A program made the position numbers and the translations under genes. Positions 35,705-45,800 of a stretch of DNA of 64,000 nucleotides are shown here, one piece after another. The stretch covers positions 1 through 64,000 of the forward strand of contig NZ_JAOEBG010000004.1 of assembly GCF_029836165.1 (NCBI RefSeq). Direction: 5' to 3'. The notes under the pieces are model-generated. The model made no database searches, was not told the DNA's origin, and saw only the letters and a list, made by a program, of their open reading frames with translations. Positions within the stretch are counted from its first letter, which is position 1; each line of letters starts with the position of its first letter. This stretch comes from Pseudomonas sp. GD04091. Lineage in GTDB: Bacteria > Pseudomonadota > Gammaproteobacteria > Pseudomonadales > Pseudomonadaceae.

Positions 35705-36163
35705 ATGGAACAGGCCACCTCCGCAACTGCGGCATTCATGCAGGCAGCCATCGACGAAGCACGCAAGGGATTGGCCGAAGGCGGTATTCCGATCGGCTCG
35801 GTGCTGGTGCACGATGGCCGGATCATCGGCCGCGGGCACAACCGCCGGGTGCAGAGCGGTAGCGCTATCCTCCATGGCGAAATGGACGCACTGGAAAATG
35901 CCGGGCGTCAGCCCGCCAGCGTCTACAAGGACGCGACCCTCTATACCACCTTGTCACCCTGCGCCATGTGCAGTGGCGCGATCCTGCTCTACGGCATCAA
36001 GCATGTGGTGGTAGGCGAGAACCAGACATTCATGGGCGAGGAGCAGTTGCTGCAAAGCCGGGGGGTGAAACTGGATGTGCGCCACGACGAAACCTGCAAG
36101 GCCCTGATGAAACAGTTCATCGAGAATCATCCGCAGCTGTGGAATGAAGACATTGGCCGCTGA
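35705..36163 (+). CDS. Fungal-type (FCY1-like) cytosine deaminase
   Basis: Zinc deaminase of 152 residues. The zinc ligands are H57, C86 and C89 (HGE and SPCAMC), with catalytic E59. From memory, long segments match yeast cytosine deaminase Fcy1 closely, including VYKDATLYTTLSPCAMCSGA, YGIKHVVVGEN and the C-terminal EDIG tail; W146 and D149 occupy the places of the yeast substrate-gating Trp and Asp. This is unlike the amidohydrolase CodA usual in bacteria. Deamination of cytosine to uracil is the likely reaction, though related bases are possible. ATG 35705 follows GGGAGACTCC. Its end overlaps the next gene by 20 bp. Confidence 0.82.
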   Translation: MEQATSATAAFMQAAIDEARKGLAEGGIPIGSVLVHDGRIIGRGHNRRVQSGSAILHGEMDALENAGRQPASVYKDATLYTTLSPCAMCSGAILLYGIKHVVVGENQTFMGEEQLLQSRGVKLDVRHDETCKALMKQFIENHPQLWNEDIGR

Positions 36164-38216
36164 CCTGGACCCTTCGCCCGGAAGCATTCAGGTCGTTCAC
36201 CTGGCCCCTCCGGCAACCGAAGCCATCATGCACCACAAGGCCATCGCCTCCTTCGACTGGCGCTGCACGCCGCTGGGGCCCTTGTCGCAGTGGCCGCCCG
36301 CCCTGCGCATTGCCGTGGACATGCTGCTGTTGTCGCCGTTTCCGTGCGCCTTGGTCTGGGGGCCGGAAATGACCCTCATTCACAACGACGCCTACCAGGC
36401 GTTGCTCGGTAGTCCGGGCGATCACCAGGGAGGGCGTTTCGACATGCTCTGGGCGCGCGCCTGGGACAGCATCGGGTCCACGGTGTTCAAGGTCCTCCAA
36501 GGGCAGGGCTGCGTGCTGGAGGATGCGCCGCTGCAAGTCGAGCGGGCCGGCGTGGTGAAAACAGTGTGGGTCACGGGGTGCTATTCACCGATTCGCGATG
36601 ATCAGGGCCGCGTTGCCGGGTTCCTGCATGCGTTGATCGACACCACCGCGAGTGTCGAGACCAGCCATGAGTGGCGGGAACTGGCCCAATCGTTCGAAGC
36701 CCGGCTGCTGAACTACCTGGCCGACCCTGAGCATACCTGGCAATTGTCTCCGGACGTGATGCTGATGCTCGACGTCGACCTGCGTCTGCGCATGGCCAAT
36801 CCGACGTGGCAGCGTTTGCTGGGCTGGCGCGTCGAGGAACAGTTCGGGGTGGCGCTGCCGGAACTGTTCCACCCTGCCGATCGTACCGAGGCGCGGCTGG
36901 CGTTGATGGCGCTGCTGCAGGGCAAGGCCGTGGCGCCCGTGGAGGCGCGCATCCGCCATTGCGACGGTCATTATCGTTGGTTCCGTTGCCATGGCGTGGC
37001 GGATCAGTCGATGCCGATGCTGGTCGCCCGGGACATCACCGACGATCGTCAGGCCATCCAGCTTCGGGCCGAGGCGGCGATGCGCGAAAGTCAGCGCATG
37101 GAAACCGTGGTCAAGGTGGCGGGCGGCCTGGCGCACGAGATGAACAATGTCTTGTCAGGGGTCGGCAGCAGCCTGGAACTGCTGGAGCGGCGCATCGGCC
37201 AAGGACGCATGGAGCGTGTTGAAAGTTACGTGCAGATGGCCCACGAATGCGCCCAGCGGGCCATAGCCCTGACCCAGAACCTGCTGGCCTTTGCCCGTAG
37301 CCAGCCTTTGTCGCCGCGCCCGTTGGACGTCAATCGACTGATGCGGCAGGTCACGCCGTTGTTGCAGCAGTCCCTCGGCAGCGAGATGCGCCTGCAGTGC
37401 CAGCTCGACGTGGCGCCCTGGCCGGTGTTGCTCGATGCCGACCAGTTACGCAACGCATTGCTGCACCTGTGCAGCAATGCCCGCGACGCCTCACTTGGCC
37501 GAGGGGTGGTGTCGATCCGCACTGCCAATGAGCGGCTTGTCGAAACGACCGATGAGCGCAGTGCTCTGGCGGCGGGCGATTATGTCGCGATTTACATTGA
37601 AGACAACGGCCACGGCATGTCGCAGCAGGATGTCGCGCGGGCCTTCGAGCCGTTCTTCACCACCAAGCCGCCAGGGCAGGGGGTGGGGCTCGGGCTGCCG
37701 ATGGTGCATGGTTTCGTCCGCCAGTCGGGCGGGCAGATCTGGATCGAGTCGAAGCCGGATCAGGGCACTCGAGTGGTGCTGATGTTCCCTCGTTATGCCG
37801 GCAGCCTGCCGGAGCCGGATTACTCGGAAGTGCCCTTGCCGCAGGCGCGGGGTGAAAGACTGCTGCTGGTCGATGATGAGATCAATCTGCGCGGGGTGAT
37901 GAAGGAGGCACTGGTCGAGCATGGCTTCGAGGTGTGCGACGTGCCCGATGCCAACAGCGCGCTGGGGCAGTTCCGCCATGGTGAACCTTTCGACCTGGTG
38001 ATCACCGATATCGGCTTGCCGGGGGGCTTCAGCGGCAGTCAGGTCGCCAGGGCGCTGCGCTTGATCAAGCCCGAACAGAAAATCCTGTTCATCACCGGCT
38101 TTACCGAGGATCCGGTGGAGCAGGTATTGCTGGATGAGCCTGGCACCGCACTGTTGCTCAAGCCCTTTTCGCTGGAGACCCTGGTCGCGCAGGTGCTGCG
38201 GATGCTGCAACCCTGA
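36144..38216 (+). CDS. Hybrid PAS sensor histidine kinase with C-terminal receiver
   Basis: Signalling protein of 690 residues without clear membrane helices, so probably a cytoplasmic sensor. Two PAS-like regions lie at about 60-165 and 200-305. The HisKA helix has phospho-acceptor H331 (GGLAHEMNN), the ATPase domain shows LRNALLHLCSNARDA and EPFFTTKPPGQGVGLGLPM, and a receiver domain follows with acceptor D622 (VITDIGLPGG). ATG 36144 overlaps the deaminase gene by 20 bp; an ATG at 36228 is an alternative. No response regulator is adjacent. Co-transcription with the deaminase is likely; the signal is unknown. Confidence 0.88.
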   Translation: MKTLAADLDPSPGSIQVVHLAPPATEAIMHHKAIASFDWRCTPLGPLSQWPPALRIAVDMLLLSPFPCALVWGPEMTLIHNDAYQALLGSPGDHQGGRFDMLWARAWDSIGSTVFKVLQGQGCVLEDAPLQVERAGVVKTVWVTGCYSPIRDDQGRVAGFLHALIDTTASVETSHEWRELAQSFEARLLNYLADPEHTWQLSPDVMLMLDVDLRLRMANPTWQRLLGWRVEEQFGVALPELFHPADRTEARLALMALLQGKAVAPVEARIRHCDGHYRWFRCHGVADQSMPMLVARDITDDRQAIQLRAEAAMRESQRMETVVKVAGGLAHEMNNVLSGVGSSLELLERRIGQGRMERVESYVQMAHECAQRAIALTQNLLAFARSQPLSPRPLDVNRLMRQVTPLLQQSLGSEMRLQCQLDVAPWPVLLDADQLRNALLHLCSNARDASLGRGVVSIRTANERLVETTDERSALAAGDYVAIYIEDNGHGMSQQDVARAFEPFFTTKPPGQGVGLGLPMVHGFVRQSGGQIWIESKPDQGTRVVLMFPRYAGSLPEPDYSEVPLPQARGERLLLVDDEINLRGVMKEALVEHGFEVCDVPDANSALGQFRHGEPFDLVITDIGLPGGFSGSQVARALRLIKPEQKILFITGFTEDPVEQVLLDEPGTALLLKPFSLETLVAQVLRMLQP

Positions 38217-38231
38217 CGGTCAGCGGCTGCC

Positions 38232-39287
38232 TCAAAGGCCTTGCTGGAGGAACGGGTCGTCCGGGTTCTGTCGCTCCAGTTCGGCCAGCAGCACCTGGAC
38301 GTTCTGCAGTTGGCCGGTCTCTTTCCAATACTGGATGAGCAGCACCCGCGCCCGGCGATTGGCCGGTTCGCGGCTGAGTACGGCTTCCAGCTGCTGTTGC
38401 GCGGCATCGACCTGCTCCAGCTGGTGCAGGGTGGTGGCGAGGGTATAGCGATAATCGCTGTTGTCCGGCTCCAGTTCGACGGCCCGTGACAGGGCGAGCA
38501 GGGCATATTCCTGCTGCTGGTGGCGAATCAGCCACAAGCCCAGTTCATATTGCAGGAACGCCGAGTCGGGGCGCAGGGCCAGCGCCTTGGCCAGGATTTC
38601 CCGGGAAGCATCGTGCTGCTCCTGGCGTTCGAGCAGACGTACCTGGGTAGCCAGGGCATCCAGGTTGTCGGGGGCCAGGGCCAGGCTGCGCTGCAGCGCC
38701 CTGGTCGCGGGCTCGAACGCCTGCTCGTGCATGTACAGCCTGGCCAGGTGCACCTGTGCCGCGGCATCGTCCGGCTGCCGCTCCAGGGTCTGTTCGTACT
38801 GCTCCAGGGCATCCTGCAACGGTCCGAAGTACAGGCCGATGGCGTCGGGGTCGAGCCCCAGCAGCGCGTCCACGGCGGCAAAGCGCACGCTCTGCTCGTC
38901 ATCCTCGAGCAGCGGGCCCAGTACCAGGCTGCGCTGAGACGCGGGTATGAGCCCCCGAATGCTGGCGATGGCTGCGCGACGGACAATGGGGTCGGCGTGT
39001 TCGAGGTCCTGGCTTGCCAGTTTCAGGGCCTGGGGTGAGGGGTAGTTGGGCAGTTCGGCGAACAGCGCGGCGCGGCGGATCGGTGGCAGGTCGTCGCGTT
39101 GCAGCTGTTGATACAGCACCCGTGCCGCGCCCGGTTGGCCGTCATGGGCCTGGCGCAGCGCCTTGGCATAGCTGTGGGGCGGCAGACTGGGCGGTGCCGG
39201 TTGCGGGGCGCGCCACAGGTAACCGATCGTGACTGGCAGCAGAATCAGCAGCAGCAGGGCGATCAGGATGAGGGGGCGTCTGGGCAT
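38232..39287 (-). CDS. Membrane-anchored TPR protein with HEAT-like repeats
   Basis: Protein of 351 residues with one N-terminal helix (LILIALLLLILLPVTIGYLW, residues 5-24) and a large soluble part that probably faces the periplasm. Residues about 85-145 look like HEAT repeats (DPIVRRAAIASIRGL, DEQSVRFAAVDALLGL), and the rest contains tetratricopeptide repeats such as AAAQVHLARLYMHEQAFEPA. It should act as a protein-binding scaffold. A similar repeat layout occurs in some cytochrome-c-linked TPR proteins, but no haem motif is present. It is convergent with the hybrid kinase, and its partners are unknown. Confidence 0.75.
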   Translation of the reverse strand: MPRRPLILIALLLLILLPVTIGYLWRAPQPAPPSLPPHSYAKALRQAHDGQPGAARVLYQQLQRDDLPPIRRAALFAELPNYPSPQALKLASQDLEHADPIVRRAAIASIRGLIPASQRSLVLGPLLEDDEQSVRFAAVDALLGLDPDAIGLYFGPLQDALEQYEQTLERQPDDAAAQVHLARLYMHEQAFEPATRALQRSLALAPDNLDALATQVRLLERQEQHDASREILAKALALRPDSAFLQYELGLWLIRHQQQEYALLALSRAVELEPDNSDYRYTLATTLHQLEQVDAAQQQLEAVLSREPANRRARVLLIQYWKETGQLQNVQVLLAELERQNPDDPFLQQGL

Positions 39288-39448
39288 CGGACGGTCCGTG
39301 GCGGCGGGAACGACAGAGCTTGGGGCAGGAGGGGGGCAAATGCAACGTCCACGGGCGCGGGCCTGGCCGCTACCGGTGGCTGCCGGCTTCGACGGTCATC
39401 CTGGCACGGGACCTTGCAAAGCCGGCATTCGCAACACCGCGATCCGAC

Positions 39449-40261
39449 TCAGCTCAATTCGAGCCAGATCGGCGCATGGTCCGAAGGTTTCTCCATCCCG
39501 CGCAGCTCATAGTCGACCCCTGCCGCCTTCAACCGTGGCAGCAATCCCTGAGAAGTCATGATCAGATCGATGCGCAGGCCGCGCTTGGGGTCGTCCTCGA
39601 AGCCACGACTGCGGTAGTCGAACCAGCTGAAGCGGTCGGCCACCTCCGGGTGCAGATGCCGGAAGCTGTCGACCAGCCCCCAGCCCTTGAGCCGCTCCAT
39701 CCATTCGCGCTCCTCGGGCAGGAAGCTGCACTTGCCGGTCTTGAGCCAGCGCTTGGCATTGTCCGCGCCGATGCCGATATCGCAATCCTGGGGCGAGATG
39801 TTCAGGTCGCCCATCACCACCACCGGCTGACTGTTCTGGAACTCGTTCTCCAGCAGCGCCTGCAGGTCGCTGTAGAAACGCTGCTTGGCCGGGAACTTGG
39901 TGGGATGGTCGCGGCTTTCGCCCTGGGGGAAGTAGCCATTCATCACGGTGATCGGCGTGCCGTCGCGGTCGGCGAAGGTGCCCCAGATGAAGCGGCGCTG
40001 GGCTTCTTCTTCGTCACTGGCAAAGCCTTTGAACAACGACAGAGGCTTCTCCCGCGACAACAGGGCGACGCCGTAGTGGCCTTTCTGGCCGTGATAATGC
40101 ACGTGGTAGCCGAGCGCCTCGACGTCGGCCAAGGGGAACTGCTCGTCGCTGACCTTGGTTTCCTGCAGGCCGATCACGTCCGGCTGGTGCTTTTCGATCA
40201 AGGCCGCCAGCTGGTGGGGGCGGGCGCGCAGGCCGTTGATGTTGAACGAGACGATCTTCAT
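39449..40261 (-). CDS. xthA: Exodeoxyribonuclease III
   Basis: DNA-repair nuclease of 270 residues in the exonuclease III/AP endonuclease family. It cuts at abasic sites and degrades 3' ends. Catalytic features are E34 (LQETK), [13 protein letters not shown] and the C-terminal SDHAPIW. Family start [14 protein letters not shown] fixes the ATG at 40261, which follows CCAGGATC. It is a single gene, divergent from an acetyltransferase. Confidence 0.95.
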   Translation of the reverse strand: MKIVSFNINGLRARPHQLAALIEKHQPDVIGLQETKVSDEQFPLADVEALGYHVHYHGQKGHYGVALLSREKPLSLFKGFASDEEEAQRRFIWGTFADRDGTPITVMNGYFPQGESRDHPTKFPAKQRFYSDLQALLENEFQNSQPVVVMGDLNISPQDCDIGIGADNAKRWLKTGKCSFLPEEREWMERLKGWGLVDSFRHLHPEVADRFSWFDYRSRGFEDDPKRGLRIDLIMTSQGLLPRLKAAGVDYELRGMEKPSDHAPIWLELS

Positions 40262-40424
40262 GGAAAGATGATCCTGGTAAAAGCCTCGGATGCTAGCCGA
40301 CATCGCCCGTCACGGCCAGCGTGGCGCCGTGGTGCGGGCGCTGCTAACGTGCTGGGGGAGGTGAACGAAGCGCAGTGGAGCACCTCCAAGGCAATGTAAT
40401 GCCCATTCCAGGAGGTCGCCCGCG

Positions 40425-41081
40425 ATGCCCGATGCCACTGCCACTGCAGCTCCCGCCAAGGTCTGCCTGCTGGACCAAGGCTATGCGCGTGAAGCGCGCT
40501 CGCTGCTCTATCATGCCTACCGTCACGAACCGACTTTCGCCTGGTTGTTCGAGGCTCAGCGTCCAGGGTATGAACGTCGTTTGAGAGTGATGGTGCGTGA
40601 ATGGGCGCGTCAGCATTTTTACCTGCAACTGCCGGCCATCGGCCTGCTGGTGGAGGACCGGCTGGTCGGCCTGGCGCTGATCGTGCCACCGCAACGGCGC
40701 CTGGGTGTGGCCGACAGCTGGGCCTGGCGCCTGCGCATGATCCTTGGCACCGGGCTGCGCTGTACCCGGCGCTATCTGGATTACCAGGCCGCGCTGGCCG
40801 GCTGTCTGCCGGGCGAGTCGGTGCATGTCTTGCCGTTGTTGGGGGTCCACCCGCAATTCCAGGGCCGACACTATGGCGAGCAACTGCTGCAAGCGGTGCA
40901 CGACTGGTGCGCCGAGGACCCGACCACCGAAGGCGTGGTGCTGGATACCGGCAATGCACATTACCTGGCGTTCTATGAGCGGCAGGGTTATCAGGAGATT
41001 GGTGAGATTGCTGTAGGGCCAATCCGGGAGCGGGTGTTCTTTCATCCCAATCCAGTGTCATCCAAGATCTCAAACCTGTGA
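40425..41081 (+). CDS. GNAT-family N-acetyltransferase
   Basis: Cytoplasmic acetyltransferase of 218 residues. The acetyl-CoA loop is visible in LGVHPQFQGRHYGEQLLQ (about 140-157), and the C-terminal NAHYLAFYERQGYQEI is the usual GNAT beta-5 region. The ATG at 40425 follows a strong AGGAGGT ribosome site. It lies 44 bp before tamA on the same strand and may share a promoter with it. The acceptor substrate is unknown. Confidence 0.83.
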   Translation: MPDATATAAPAKVCLLDQGYAREARSLLYHAYRHEPTFAWLFEAQRPGYERRLRVMVREWARQHFYLQLPAIGLLVEDRLVGLALIVPPQRRLGVADSWAWRLRMILGTGLRCTRRYLDYQAALAGCLPGESVHVLPLLGVHPQFQGRHYGEQLLQAVHDWCAEDPTTEGVVLDTGNAHYLAFYERQGYQEIGEIAVGPIRERVFFHPNPVSSKISNL

Positions 41082-41125
41082 CAGGCATTTACCAACCGCT
41101 CCGTTGAACCTTGTGCTCTGGTAGC

Positions 41126-42877
41126 ATGCGCGGCATGACGTATTCAGGAAGACTTGGCTGGGGCCTGTTGCTATTGGCCGCCAGCTCCATGGCATGGGCG
41201 CAGAGCGAATTGCTGGTGCGGGTCAAACCCGCCAACAAGGCACTCAAGTCCAATATCGAAGGCTATATCGGCAGCCTCGGCGACCGCGACGAAGAGGCAC
41301 TGCTGCGTTTCAGCCGTGGGGCCGAGGAGCAGGCGCGCAAGGCGGCCCAGGCATTGGGCTATTACCAGGCGCGGATCGACACCGAGGTCAAGCCGCCGAG
41401 CGAGAAGGACAAGCCCCCGCAACTGATCATCCGGGTCGAGCCCGGCGAACCGGTGCACTTGCGCAACGTCACCGTGCGGATCGAAGGGCCGGCCAGTGAG
41501 CTGAAGGTGTTCCGGATTCCTGACAGCAAGGCGTTGCGTCCTGGCGAGCAGCTCAATCATGGCACGTACGAGGACGCCAAGCGGCTGATCCAGAACCAGG
41601 CCTCGCGCTACGGCTTTTTCAGCGGTCGCTTCGAGCGCCAGCGCCTGGCGATCGACCCTCAGGCCGGGGTGGCCGATATCGAACTCATCTACCAGAGCGG
41701 GCCGCGCTACCGGCTCGGCGCGGTGACCTTCGGCGGCGACACGCCGCTGGATAACGACCTGCTGCAGCGCATGGTCTCGTTCAAGCCCGGCACCCCTTAC
41801 GATTCGGAACTGATCGCCGAACTCAACAATGACCTGCAGTCCAGCGGCTATTTCGAAGGCGTGCGCGTGGACGCGGCGCCCACTGCCGCAGTGGGCCAGG
41901 ACATTCCCGTGGACGTCCACCTCGATACCCGCAAACCGCGCACCATGGGCCTGGGCCTGGGTTTCTCGACCGACGTCGGTCCGCGCGGCAAGGCCAACTG
42001 GACCCGTCACTGGGTCAACCCGCAAGGCCACAGCTACGGTTGGGAAACCGAACTGTCGGCACCACGACAGAACGTCGGGCTGTGGTACGACATCCCCCTC
42101 GACCCGCCGCTGACCGACAAGCTGCGGTTCGCTGGCGGCTACCAGAACGAAGACATCTCCGGCACGGACACCCTGAGCAAGTTGCTCACCGTCGGCCCTG
42201 AATGGCACAGCAAGCTGCCCAGCGGCTGGCAGCGGGTGATCTCGCTCAAGTACCAGCGTGAAGAGTATCGCCTGGGCGACGACTCGGGTCTGAGCAACCT
42301 GCTGATGCCGGGCGTCAGCTTCTCCTACCTGCGCAGTGACAACCGCATCGACCCGCACAATGGCTACCGCCTGCAGTTTGACCTGCAAGCGGCCAAGGAG
42401 GGTCTGGGTTCGGACACCAACCTGGTGCATGGCAACGTGCTGCTCAAGGGGCTGACCACGCTGGGGCAGAACCATCGTCTGCTCGGGCGGGTGCAGTTCG
42501 GCGGCAGTGCCACCAACGGCTATCAGCAGAATGTGCCGCCGTCGCTGCGCTTCTTCGCCGGTGGCGACCAGAGCGTGCGAGGCTACGACTACCAGTCGCT
42601 GTCGCCGAAGAACAGCCAGGGCGACCGCATTGGCGGCCGTTATCTGGTGGCCGGCAGTGCCGAGTATCAATACTCGATCGCCGAGAAATGGCGGTTGGCC
42701 ACCTTCATCGATCAGGGCAACTCGTTCAACTCCCTGGAGCTGCCCAGCCTCAAGACCGGCGTCGGTATTGGCGTGCGTTGGGTTTCTCCGGTCGGGCCGC
42801 TGCGCCTGGACCTGGCCCGCGCGTTGGATGACGACGGTGGTTTTCGTCTGCACTTTTCCATGGGGCCCGAGCTGTGA
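41126..42877 (+). CDS. tamA: TamA, outer-membrane translocation and assembly protein
   Basis: Omp85-family outer-membrane protein of about 583 residues, the barrel half of the TAM complex that assists autotransporter and outer-membrane biogenesis. A signal peptide (LLLLAASSMAWA) is followed by POTRA domains (to about 260) and a 16-strand barrel with the Omp85 lid motif RFFAGGDQSVRGYDY. It ends in LHFSMGPEL. ATG 41126 is one of two close options (41135 the other), both with weak ribosome sites. The stop overlaps the tamB start by one base (TGATG). This is TamA and not a TpsB-type pore for the giant exoprotein, since the N terminus carries POTRA features of TamA and tamB follows directly. Confidence 0.92.
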   Translation: MRGMTYSGRLGWGLLLLAASSMAWAQSELLVRVKPANKALKSNIEGYIGSLGDRDEEALLRFSRGAEEQARKAAQALGYYQARIDTEVKPPSEKDKPPQLIIRVEPGEPVHLRNVTVRIEGPASELKVFRIPDSKALRPGEQLNHGTYEDAKRLIQNQASRYGFFSGRFERQRLAIDPQAGVADIELIYQSGPRYRLGAVTFGGDTPLDNDLLQRMVSFKPGTPYDSELIAELNNDLQSSGYFEGVRVDAAPTAAVGQDIPVDVHLDTRKPRTMGLGLGFSTDVGPRGKANWTRHWVNPQGHSYGWETELSAPRQNVGLWYDIPLDPPLTDKLRFAGGYQNEDISGTDTLSKLLTVGPEWHSKLPSGWQRVISLKYQREEYRLGDDSGLSNLLMPGVSFSYLRSDNRIDPHNGYRLQFDLQAAKEGLGSDTNLVHGNVLLKGLTTLGQNHRLLGRVQFGGSATNGYQQNVPPSLRFFAGGDQSVRGYDYQSLSPKNSQGDRIGGRYLVAGSAEYQYSIAEKWRLATFIDQGNSFNSLELPSLKTGVGIGVRWVSPVGPLRLDLARALDDDGGFRLHFSMGPEL

Positions 42878-45800
42878 TGCGCATGTTCAGAATCGTCCTG
42901 CTCGCGGTGCTTGGCCTGCTGGCATTGTTCGTCCTGGCGCTGGGAATGGTGCTGGGCACCCAGGCCGGCAGCCGTTGGCTGCTGGAGCGGGTGCCGGGGC
43001 TAGAGGTCAGCGATTTCAGCGGTCGGCTGGGCGGCAGCTGGCAAGCAGGCCAGCTGCGTTGGATCGATGGCGGCAATCGGGTCGAACTGCAGGCGCCACA
43101 GCTGACCTGGTCGCCTGGCTGCCTGTTGCGTGCCACCTTGTGCATCGAGCGGCTGCAGGCCGAACGTATCGACATGGCCTTCGCGCCCGGCGAGCCCCAG
43201 CCCGACAGCGACCCGCTGCAGCTACCGGGCTTGCGCCTGCCCCTGGCCATCGAGCTGGGTGAGCTCAAGGTGGGTCAGCTGCGCCTGGACGGCAGCGACT
43301 TGTTGGCAGATCTTCAGCTCGCCGCACATTGGACATCGACAGGCCTGCGTGTGGACTCCCTGAAACTGCAGCGTGATGACCTGCGGCTTGATCTTGCCGG
43401 CGATCTGCAGCCTGAGGGCGACTGGCCGGTGGAGCTGCAAGGCACGTTGCAGCTGCCAGAGGTCGAAGGCAAGGCCTGGCAGCTGGCACTGCACGCCAAG
43501 GGTGAATTGCAGAAGACTCTTGTACTGGATGCCATCAGCAGTGGTTATCTGCAGGCGCGGCTGAACGGCGAGCTACAGGCATTGGCCGAGCACCTGCCAG
43601 CGCGCTTGAGCATTCGCGCCGACGCCTTCAAGCCGGCTACCAGCCTGCCCGATACGCTGCAGCTGAACCAGCTGCGCCTCGATGCCCAGGGCGACCTGCT
43701 CAAGGGCTATCAGCTCACCGGTGGCGCCACGCTGCCCGCCGAGCAGGGGCCGATCGGCCTGGTGCTGGCCGGCAAGGTCGACGCCAAAGGGGCCCAGCTT
43801 GCGGCGCTGGATCTCAATGCCAGTGACAGCCAGCGCGTGAAGCTGCAAGCCAGCGCGCACTGGCACCAAGGGTTGAGCGCCGACGCCAGCGTCGACTGGC
43901 TGGATTTCCCCTGGCTGCGACTCTACCCGATGGAAGCGGCGCCCCAGGTCACGCTGAAGCGCTTCAATGCGCAGGTGCAGTACCGCGACGGCACCTACAA
44001 GGGGGCGTTCAAGGGCGATCTGGATGGCCCGGCGGGTGCCTTCAACCTGGCCAGCCCGTTCGAGGGCGATCTGACCCAGATACGCCTGCCGCAGCTCGCC
44101 TTGAATGCGGGGCAAGGCAAGGCTGCCGGCAGTGTCGCGCTGCGCTTCGCCGATACCCTGGCCTGGGATGTCGACCTGCAACTGTCTGCGCTCGACCCAG
44201 CCTACTGGTTGGCGGAGCTGCCAGGTACACTCGCTGGCCCGTTGCGCAGCCAGGGCGAACTGAAGAACGAGACTCTCAAGCTCAAGGCTCAGCTCGATCT
44301 GAAAGGGCGCCTGCGCGGGCAGCCGGCGATGCTCAAGGTCGACGCCGATGGTGCAGGTGAAAACTGGACCTTGGGCAGCCTTGCCGTGCAACTGGGGGCC
44401 AACCAGATCAACGGCAGTGCCAGCCTGCAGCAGCGCCTGGCCGGACGGATCGACCTCGACTTGCCGCGCTTGGGCCAGCTATGGCCGCAGTTGCAGGGCC
44501 AGGTCAAGGGCCGTCTTGACCTGGCCGGCACCCTGGCGGCGCCACAAGGCACCCTGACTGTGCAGGGCCAGCAGCTCGCCCAGGCGGAAAACCGGATTCA
44601 GCGCCTGCAGCTGGAGGCGCGGCTGGACAGTGCCCAGCGTGGGCAACTTCTGCTCGAGGCGGGCACCATTCGCCTGGGCGACACGGCGCTGGGCAACCTC
44701 AAGCTGCAGGGCAAGGGCGATATCCGCCAGCAGGCGACGACACTGGCCCTCGATGGTCCGCAACTCAAGCTGGACATGGCCCTCGACGGCGCCTTGAACA
44801 AAGGCGATTGGCGTGGACGCCTGGCCAGCGGACGTATCCAGGCCGGTGGCCAGGACTGGCAACTGCAGGCGCCCGCGCGTCTGCAGCGCCTGGCCAGTGG
44901 TCAGCTGGACTTTGGCGCCCACTGCTGGCGCTCCGGTCAGGCAAGCCTGTGTGGCGACGACCAGCGCCTGGCGCCGGAGCCTCGACTGCGCTACCACCTC
45001 AAGCAGTTCCCGCTGGACAGCCTGGCGCAATGGCTGCCCAAGGATTTCGCCTGGCAAGGGTTGCTCAATGCCGACATCAACCTCGACATTCCGGCCGCCG
45101 GGCCCAAGGGCAGCATCCGTGTCGACGCCAGCGGCGGGACCTTGCGCGTGCGCGACAAGGGTCGCTGGATCGACTTCCCATACCAGGTACTGCGCCTGGA
45201 CAGCACCCTGGCGCCACGTCGGGTCGATACACGCCTGAACTTCCGCGGCGAGCGCCTGGGCGAGCTCGACCTGAGCACCCGACTCGACCCCCTGGGTCGA
45301 AACAAGCCATTGTCCGGTGAGTTCCGCCTGGCCGGGCTGGATCTCTCGGTCATCAGACCATTCCTGCCGATGGTCGAGCGCCTGGCCGGTCAACTCAATG
45401 GCAGCGGTCGTCTTTCCGGCAGTCTGCTGGCGCCGCAGGTCAATGGCAACCTGGCCTTGAGTGGCGGGCAGGTCAGCGGTGCCGAACTGCCGGTCAGTCT
45501 GGAAGATCTGTCGCTGCAGGCACTGATCGCCGGCGAGCATGTCCAGCTCGACGGCAACTGGCGCAGTGGTGACGCCGGACGCGGGCAGCTCACGGGGCAA
45601 CTGACCTGGGGGCAGGTGCTGGGGCTGGACTTGCGCCTGCAGGGCCAGCAACTGCCGGTGAGCGTGGAACCCTACGCCGCACTGGAAGTGGCGCCCGACC
45701 TGACCATTCGCCTGGTCGACGACAAGCTAGCGGTCACCGGCAAGGTGCGGGTCCCCAAAGGCAAGATCACGGTTCGCGAGCTGCCGCCTTCCACGGTGAA

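Noticed and set aside
41126..42877. Omp85-type gene as missing TpsB partner of the giant exoprotein
   Set aside because: It is followed directly by tamB with a one-base overlap, and its POTRA region fits TamA.
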